A stretch of 8,967 nt of DNA from Actinomycetes bacterium (lineage in GTDB: Bacteria > Actinomycetota > Acidimicrobiia > Acidimicrobiales > Bog-793). The stretch lies in the NCBI GenBank assembly GCA_021823365.1, contig JAKAOD010000097.1:1-8967 (forward strand), written 5' to 3'. A program made the position numbers and the translations under genes. Below the pieces are notes generated by a model that was not told where the DNA came from, searched no databases, and saw nothing but the letters and a program-made list of their open reading frames with translations. Shown here piece by piece: positions 5,417 to 8,967 of this stretch. Numbering within the stretch: the stretch's first letter is position 1; each line of letters starts with the position of its first letter.

Positions 5417-6115
5417 GTGCACGCCGAGCTCGCCCCTCAAGACGGTGCCGACGGGGATGCGCAAGGTCAGGGCGCAGCGGATGGCATCGGGCTCGGCGGC
5501 GACGGTCAGGGGGGGCTTCCGGGGATCGACCGAAGCGTGGTGCGGCTCTTCGCCCTCGTCGGAGAGGCTGCGGCGGGTGCGACCCACGCACTCGTGACCG
5601 GCGACCGCGATGCGGCGCGCGAGCTCGTACGCCGGGATGACGTGATCGACGCCCTGTACCACGAGCTCGACGAGCGGGTGCAGTCCGAGCTCGTCGCGGG
5701 CGACGTCGACCCCGAGCGCCGGCGCTACCTCGTCTCGCTCGTGCGCATGCTCCCCGAACTGGAGCGCAGCGGCGACCTCGCCGAGCACGTCGCGCAGCGG
5801 GCCGTGCGCCCGATCGCCGTCGAGATGTCGCCGAGGTCCCGGGGGCTCGTCGAGCGCATGGGCGAGGTCGCGTCGCAGATGTGGACGCTCGCCGCCGACG
5901 CCTTCGGCGACCGGGACCCGGCGGCTGCGACGCGGATGGTCCAGCTGGACGACGAGATGGACGACCTGCACACCACCTTCATCGCCGAGATCGTCGGCTC
6001 AGGCGTCCCGACCCAGGTCGCGATCGAGCTCGCGCTGATCGGCCGGTTCTACGAGCGGCTGGGCGACCACGCCGTCAACCTGACCCGTCACGTCCCCGGG
6101 CGCCCGGCAAGGTAG
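5417..6115 (+). CDS. phoU: PhoU-domain protein
   Basis: The 232-residue protein has the two helical repeats of PhoU. The first contains AARELVRRDDVIDALYHELDERV (about 67-88) and ELERSGDLAEHVAQRA (114-129). The second contains AAATRMVQLDDEMDDLH (169-185) and RFYERLGDHAVNLTRHV (210-226). The acidic motifs Glu116/Asp120 and Glu213/Asp217 are those that hold metal in PhoU folds. Asn221 is kept in the second motif, but the first has His124 where Asn is usual. PhoU proteins sit at the inner face of the membrane and tune phosphate uptake and PhoR signalling. The first 36 residues are Gly/Asp-rich and unlike PhoU, so the real start could be a GTG at 5537 or 5540. No pst or phoR gene is visible. It follows the EAL gene by 33 bases. 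Confidence 0.8.
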   Translation: MHAELAPQDGADGDAQGQGAADGIGLGGDGQGGLPGIDRSVVRLFALVGEAAAGATHALVTGDRDAARELVRRDDVIDALYHELDERVQSELVAGDVDPERRRYLVSLVRMLPELERSGDLAEHVAQRAVRPIAVEMSPRSRGLVERMGEVASQMWTLAADAFGDRDPAAATRMVQLDDEMDDLHTTFIAEIVGSGVPTQVAIELALIGRFYERLGDHAVNLTRHVPGRPAR

Positions 6116-6121
6116 CCGCGG

Positions 6122-6141
6122 GCCCGCGGGCCGCCGCGGGC
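6122..6141. terminator. Strong GC hairpin between convergent genes
   Basis: GCCCGCGG (6122-6129) pairs perfectly with CCGCGGGC (6134-6141) around a GCCG loop. An overlapping perfect palindrome CCGCGGGCCCGCGG spans 6116-6129. It fills the 26 bases between the stops of the PhoU-like gene and lepB, so it could act in both directions. No T-run is present, as is common for actinobacterial hairpin terminators. Confidence 0.6.
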
Positions 6142-6762
6142 TCAGAACCAGTGGAACCAGGGATGGCCGTGGCGCCAGATGACGACGAAGACCTTGCCGA
6201 CGATGTTCGAACGCGGCACGAATCCCCAGTACCTGCTGTCGTAGGAGTCGCCACGGCAGTCGCCGAGGACGAAGTAGTCGTCGCGCGGGATCGTCGTCCG
6301 CTTGATCCCGAAGTCGCGCTGGTAGCAGGCGCCCGCGAGGCGGGGCAGCCACGGCTCGGCGAGCACGTGCGTCCTGCCGTGCTCCTCGACGAAGATCGTG
6401 TCGCCGCGGGACCAGATGGTCTGCCCCGGCATGCCGACGACGCGCTTCACGAGGTCTTTGATGCCCGGTGAGCTGTCTGCCGGCGTCTTGTGGAAGACGA
6501 TGATGTCGCCGGGATGGATGTTGTCGCGCACCCAGGGGAGCTTGTCGACGAGCATCCGGTCCCCGACCTCGAGGGTCGGGATCATCGAGCCGGAGGGGAC
6601 GAAGAAGGTCTCGACGACGAACGCCCTCAGGCAGACGGCGACGACCGCGGCGAGGACGAGCACCGCGGCCCACTCGAGCAGGTGACGACGCCGTCGGTTG
6701 GGTCGGGCCACGGTCGGCCGCTCGGGCGCGCCGGCGGCGCGCGGCTCCAGCGTCGTCGACAT
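6142..6762 (-). CDS. lepB: Type I signal peptidase
   Basis: The 206-residue protein starts with a basic cytoplasmic tail, has one membrane helix (about 28-47) and then the catalytic domain outside the membrane. Box B is PSGSMIPTLEVGD with nucleophile Ser59. Box C is GDIIVF (85-90). Box D is DLVKRVVGMPGQTI with general base Lys106. Box E is GDCRGDSYDSRYWG (167-180) with Ser173 and Asp175 kept. The enzyme removes signal peptides from exported proteins. Box E differs from the usual GDNRxxSxDSR: Asn is replaced by Cys169. A second extracytoplasmic cysteine, Cys146, could pair with it. The ATG at 6762 has no clear ribosome binding site but follows a TAnnnT element closely, so a leaderless transcript is possible. 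It converges on the PhoU-like gene. Confidence 0.94.
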   Translation of the reverse strand: MSTTLEPRAAGAPERPTVARPNRRRRHLLEWAAVLVLAAVVAVCLRAFVVETFFVPSGSMIPTLEVGDRMLVDKLPWVRDNIHPGDIIVFHKTPADSSPGIKDLVKRVVGMPGQTIWSRGDTIFVEEHGRTHVLAEPWLPRLAGACYQRDFGIKRTTIPRDDYFVLGDCRGDSYDSRYWGFVPRSNIVGKVFVVIWRHGHPWFHWF

Positions 6763-6770
6763 GGCTGGAC

Positions 6771-6776
6771 AGGCTA
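6771..6776 (-). promoter_or_regulatory. Candidate -10 element of lepB (leaderless transcript)
   Basis: On the minus strand TAGCCT fits TAnnnT and ends eight bases before the lepB ATG at 6762. Transcription would then begin at or next to the start codon. No recognisable -35 lies 16-18 bases farther upstream, so the support is slight. Confidence 0.22.
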
Positions 6777-6789
6777 GATGCTCCGGGCT

Positions 6790-6860
6790 TGCAGCTCCCG
6801 TCGCCCGGGGGCTTGCGCCGTGCCGACCCTCCCCGTCACCGTCCGTGAGTGCAGCTCCCG
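6790..6860. repeat. 11-base direct repeat at 60-base spacing
   Basis: TGCAGCTCCCG occurs at 6790-6800 and again at 6850-6860. The similarity extends to a CGC shortly after each copy. Both copies are upstream of lepB and of the divergent GGDEF-like gene. They contain the palindrome CAGCTG only in part (GCAGCTCC), so they are better described as direct repeats than as operator half-sites. Confidence 0.45.
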
Positions 6861-6894
6861 GCGCTCGCGGGGCTCGCGCTAGAGGTCGAGCGGC

Positions 6895-6915
6895 GAGTGA
6901 GTAGTAGGATCACTC
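6895..6915 (+). promoter_or_regulatory. Candidate -10 within an inverted repeat (promoter/operator)
   Basis: GAGTGA (6895-6900) and TCACTC (6910-6915) are exact inverted arms with a nine-base spacer. The spacer and right arm contain TAGGAT (6905-6910), which matches TATAAT at four of six positions. Transcription would begin near 6917 and give a leader of about 95 bases before the GGDEF-like gene. A repeat centred on a -10 is a usual place for a repressor site. No good -35 accompanies it. Confidence 0.33.
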
Positions 6916-7012
6916 TCCGTAAGCAGGTGTCGGCGCGGGACGCCGGTGGCCGGGGCGCCGCGAGGCCGTCGGCGCTGGGCGCCCCGGCCCTGGCTTGGCG
7001 ACGGAGGGTCTC

Positions 7013-7468
7013 GTGGAGGCGGCGCAGGTGACCGAGCCGACCCGGGATCCAGTCACCGGCCTTCCCAACCTGTCGAGCCTCGTCGAGCGCATCCAGGAGC
7101 TGCAAGCGCTGGAGCGGTCGGCCAGGGGCCCGCGGCGCAGCCATCTCTCCGACCGGCTGCTCGTCGTCGTGAGCCTGGCGACGGCGCCCGACCGCCACGC
7201 CAGCCTGTTTCTCCGGGCTCGGACCGCGGCGCTGCTGAGGTCGGCCTTTGGCGACGAGGAGGTGATCGCCGTGCTGAGGCCCGGGCTGTTCGCCGTGCTG
7301 GCGCGCGACCGGGCCGATCTCGCCGCCGAGAGGAGCTTCCTCGCCACGGTGCTCGAGGAGTTCGACGTCGACGCCCGCGTCTGGACCGAGCGGATCCCCG
7401 TCGACGGCCCGAGCACGGCGAGCCTCTTCTCCTCGCTCCTCCTGGCCGGCGACTGGGTGCCGGAGTAG
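7013..7468 (+). CDS. Small protein with a degenerate GGDEF-like domain
   Basis: The 151-residue product opens with RDPVTGLPNLSSLVERIQEL (11-30), the DxLTGLPN motif that begins GGDEF domains. A strand LLVVVSLATAP follows. Then comes VIAVLRPGLFAVLARD (84-99), where a cyclase has RxGGDEFAVLL; here the four or five catalytic residues are replaced by PGL. The C-terminal VDGPSTASLFSSLL resembles the end of the same fold. It therefore cannot be an active diguanylate cyclase, and with no I-site visible it may be a protein-binding relic or a switch. I chose the GTG at 7013 because GGAGG (7003-7007) lies five bases before it. A GTG at 7028 also has a good GGAGG (7015-7019), and a TTG at 6995 would lengthen it by six residues. 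It has no detectable membrane helix. Confidence 0.68.
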   Translation: MEAAQVTEPTRDPVTGLPNLSSLVERIQELQALERSARGPRRSHLSDRLLVVVSLATAPDRHASLFLRARTAALLRSAFGDEEVIAVLRPGLFAVLARDRADLAAERSFLATVLEEFDVDARVWTERIPVDGPSTASLFSSLLLAGDWVPE

Positions 7469-7762
7469 GCCCGCGAACAGCAGCGGGCGGACGGCCGAGC
7501 CTTGCGGGGGACGAGGCGGGGACGTAGCTTCTGAGCAGCGTCGCGCCTGGTGGTGGTCGAGATGACCCACGAGCAGATCGGTGGTGGGCTCCCCGAGCCG
7601 GTCGCGCCGCGCTGCACAGACCGTCACCCCGCGTGCCGCGGCGTGGCAATCGGCTCGAGCCGGGAACCGGGAGCGGCGCGTCTCGTCGCGCCCCCCGAGG
7701 GCGGCTGGGCCGTGCGCTGAGCTGCAGGTCGGGCGGGAATCGTCGAAGGGGGAGATGGGCCC
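7469..7762. other. Intergenic region before acs
   Basis: A weak hairpin (CCCGC 7470-7474 with GCGGG 7483-7487) follows the stop of the GGDEF-like gene and may end its transcript. A short frame of 52 codons, 7562-7720, starts with ATG but has no good ribosome binding site and no recognisable product. Nothing else in these 294 bases looks coding. The region probably holds the acs promoter and leader. Confidence 0.4.
7502..7530 (+). promoter_or_regulatory. Candidate acs promoter
   Basis: TTGCGG (7502-7507) and TAGCTT (7525-7530) are separated by 17 bases and resemble -35 and TAnnnT -10 elements, each matching its consensus at three positions. The transcript would carry a leader of about 225 bases before the acs ATG at 7763. 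In a region this rich in GC such a match can occur by chance. Confidence 0.28.
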
Positions 7763-8967
7763 ATGGCCGCGGAGCGAGAGACAGAGGTCCCGGAGGCGCA
7801 GATCGCAGTCCACTGGCGCGAGGAGGGGTACGTCTACCCGCCCGCGAAGTTCATCGGGCAGGCGAACGCCTCCGATCCGGCGATCCTCGAGCGCTTCCGG
7901 GAGGACCGGTTCCCCGACTGCTTCAAGGAGTACGCCGAGCTGCTCGACTGGGACGAGTACTGGCACACGACGCTCGACACCTCGAACCCTCCCTTCTGGA
8001 AGTGGTTCGTCGGTGGCAGGCTGAACGCCTCGTACAACTGCGTCGACCGCCATGCAGCCGTCCGCCCCAACCAGGCGGCGCTCATCTGGGTGCCCGAGCC
8101 CGAGGAGGAGCGCACGGAGTCGATCACCTACCAGGAGCTGTACCGCAGGGTGAACGAGCTGGCGGCGCTGCTCCGGGACTTCTGCGGCGTCCGGACCGGG
8201 GACCGTGTCACCTTCCATCTGCCCATGGTCCCCGAGCTGCCGGTCGCGATGCTCGCCTGCGCGAGGCTCGGCGTCATCCACTCACAGGTCTTCGGGGGCT
8301 TCTCGGGCGCCGCGTGCGGGGGTCGCATTGCCGACTCGCAGAGCAGGATCCTCGTGACGATTGACGGCTACTACCGCAACGGCCAGCTCGTCGACCACAA
8401 GGTGAAGGCCGACGAGGCGATCGCACGTGCCAAGGAGGAGGGGGCCGAGGTCGACAAGGTCCTCGTCTTCCGCCGCCACGCCGGCCAGTACGCTTCCGCC
8501 AGCCCGATGGTCGAGGGGCGTGACTTCTTCGTCGACGAGATCATGCAGGATTACCGCGACACGCTCGTCGAGCCGGTGTCGATGCCAGCGGAAGCGCCGC
8601 TGTTCATCATGTACTCGAGCGGCACGACGGGACGGCCGAAGGGCTGCCAGCACTCCACCGGCGGCTACCTCTCCTACGTGGCGGGCACCTCGAAGTTCTA
8701 CCAGGACATCCACCCCGAGGACACCTACTGGTGCGCCGCCGACATCGGGTGGATCACCGGCCACTCCTACATCGTCTACGGGCCGCTTGCGCTCGGGACG
8801 ACGAGCGTGATGTACGAGGGCGTCCCGACCTACCCGGACGCCGGGCGGCCGTGGCGCATCGCCGAGCGTCTCGGGGTGACGACCTTCCACACCGCCCCGA
8901 CGACGATCCGCATGCTCCGCAAGGTCGGGCCGGATGAGCCCCGCAAGTACGACTACCACTTCAAGCA
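7763..8967 (+). CDS. acs: Acetyl-CoA synthetase (AMP-forming), C-terminal part beyond the window
   Basis: The first 401 residues are present and no stop is reached; Acs enzymes are normally about 650 long. They activate acetate with ATP to acetyl-AMP and then form acetyl-CoA in the cytoplasm. The N-terminus has the Acs signature YPPAKFIGQAN, TSNPPFWKWFVGGRLNASYN (73-92) and HSQVFGGFSG (173-182). The adenylate-forming P-loop is YSSGTTGRPKG (284-294). IGWITGHSYIVYGPL (328-342) carries Trp330, the residue that limits the pocket to acetate in known Acs. HTAPT (376-380) follows. The catalytic lysine near the C-terminus, which is usually controlled by acetylation, is not in the window. The ATG at 7763 has AAGGGGGAG (7746-7754) eight bases upstream, the best Shine-Dalgarno in the window. 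The sequence CQHSTGG after the P-loop replaces the more usual VLHTTGG. Confidence 0.93.
   Translation, partial: MAAERETEVPEAQIAVHWREEGYVYPPAKFIGQANASDPAILERFREDRFPDCFKEYAELLDWDEYWHTTLDTSNPPFWKWFVGGRLNASYNCVDRHAAVRPNQAALIWVPEPEEERTESITYQELYRRVNELAALLRDFCGVRTGDRVTFHLPMVPELPVAMLACARLGVIHSQVFGGFSGAACGGRIADSQSRILVTIDGYYRNGQLVDHKVKADEAIARAKEEGAEVDKVLVFRRHAGQYASASPMVEGRDFFVDEIMQDYRDTLVEPVSMPAEAPLFIMYSSGTTGRPKGCQHSTGGYLSYVAGTSKFYQDIHPEDTYWCAADIGWITGHSYIVYGPLALGTTSVMYEGVPTYPDAGRPWRIAERLGVTTFHTAPTTIRMLRKVGPDEPRKYDYHFK

Noticed and set aside
4268..5971. A 567-codon minus-strand frame opposite the EAL and PhoU-like genes
   Set aside because: Antisense shadow without motifs; the plus strand carries a complete EAL active site.
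7554..7568. GGTC-GAGAT-GACC as a third dre-like operator before acs
   Set aside because: The arms are only four bases and the spacing differs from the dre consensus, so chance is the simpler reading.
6836..8281. A 481-codon minus-strand frame opposite the GGDEF-like gene and acs
   Set aside because: Antisense shadow; acs is certain on the plus strand and the antisense product matches nothing recognisable.
1..8967. tRNA, rRNA, CRISPR arrays, transposases and attachment sites
   Set aside because: I found no cloverleaf-like pattern, regularly spaced repeats or mobile-element protein in any frame; the repeats seen are short pairs only.

Overview
The window is a high-GC stretch with densely packed genes and strongly G/C-biased third codon positions. 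Together with a DasR-type GntR regulator, GTG/TTG starts and weak or absent Shine-Dalgarno sequences at several genes, this suggests an actinobacterium. No taxonomic marker is present, so the call rests on gene content and base composition.

Left part (1-2296): a damaged amino-sugar utilisation locus. A control region (about 46-177) carries two palindromes resembling the dre operator of DasR. It is followed by what looks like the signal-peptide start of a sugar-binding lipoprotein (178-240), then in another frame an internal piece of a sugar ABC permease (245-482), then a DasR-like regulator with no visible start codon (486-1265). A ROK sugar kinase overlaps the regulator stop by a GTGA (1262-2296). 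The order binding protein, permease, regulator, kinase is what an intact das-type operon would show. Most of the transporter appears to have been removed by two internal joins, in the organism or in the assembly. A possible divergent gene leaves the window at the left edge.

Middle-left (2211-4250, minus strand): a FucP/YbjJ-like MFS transporter whose first membrane segment lies upstream of its first canonical start codon, and a GtrA-family four-helix membrane protein directly upstream of it. The MFS gene converges on the ROK gene and overlaps its 3' end.

Middle-right (4251-6762): a stand-alone EAL-domain c-di-GMP phosphodiesterase and a PhoU-like protein on the plus strand. These converge through a strong GC hairpin on a type I signal peptidase (lepB) on the minus strand.

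Right part (6763-8967): a regulatory interval with repeats, a small degenerate GGDEF-like protein that has lost its GGDEF signature, a 294-base gap that probably holds the acs promoter, and the first 401 residues of an AMP-forming acetyl-CoA synthetase running off the right edge.

Amino-sugar catabolism yields acetate, so a kinase, regulator and Acs could sit in one metabolic theme, but nothing in the sequence links them directly. I see no CRISPR array, rRNA, tRNA, transposase or recognisable defence system.
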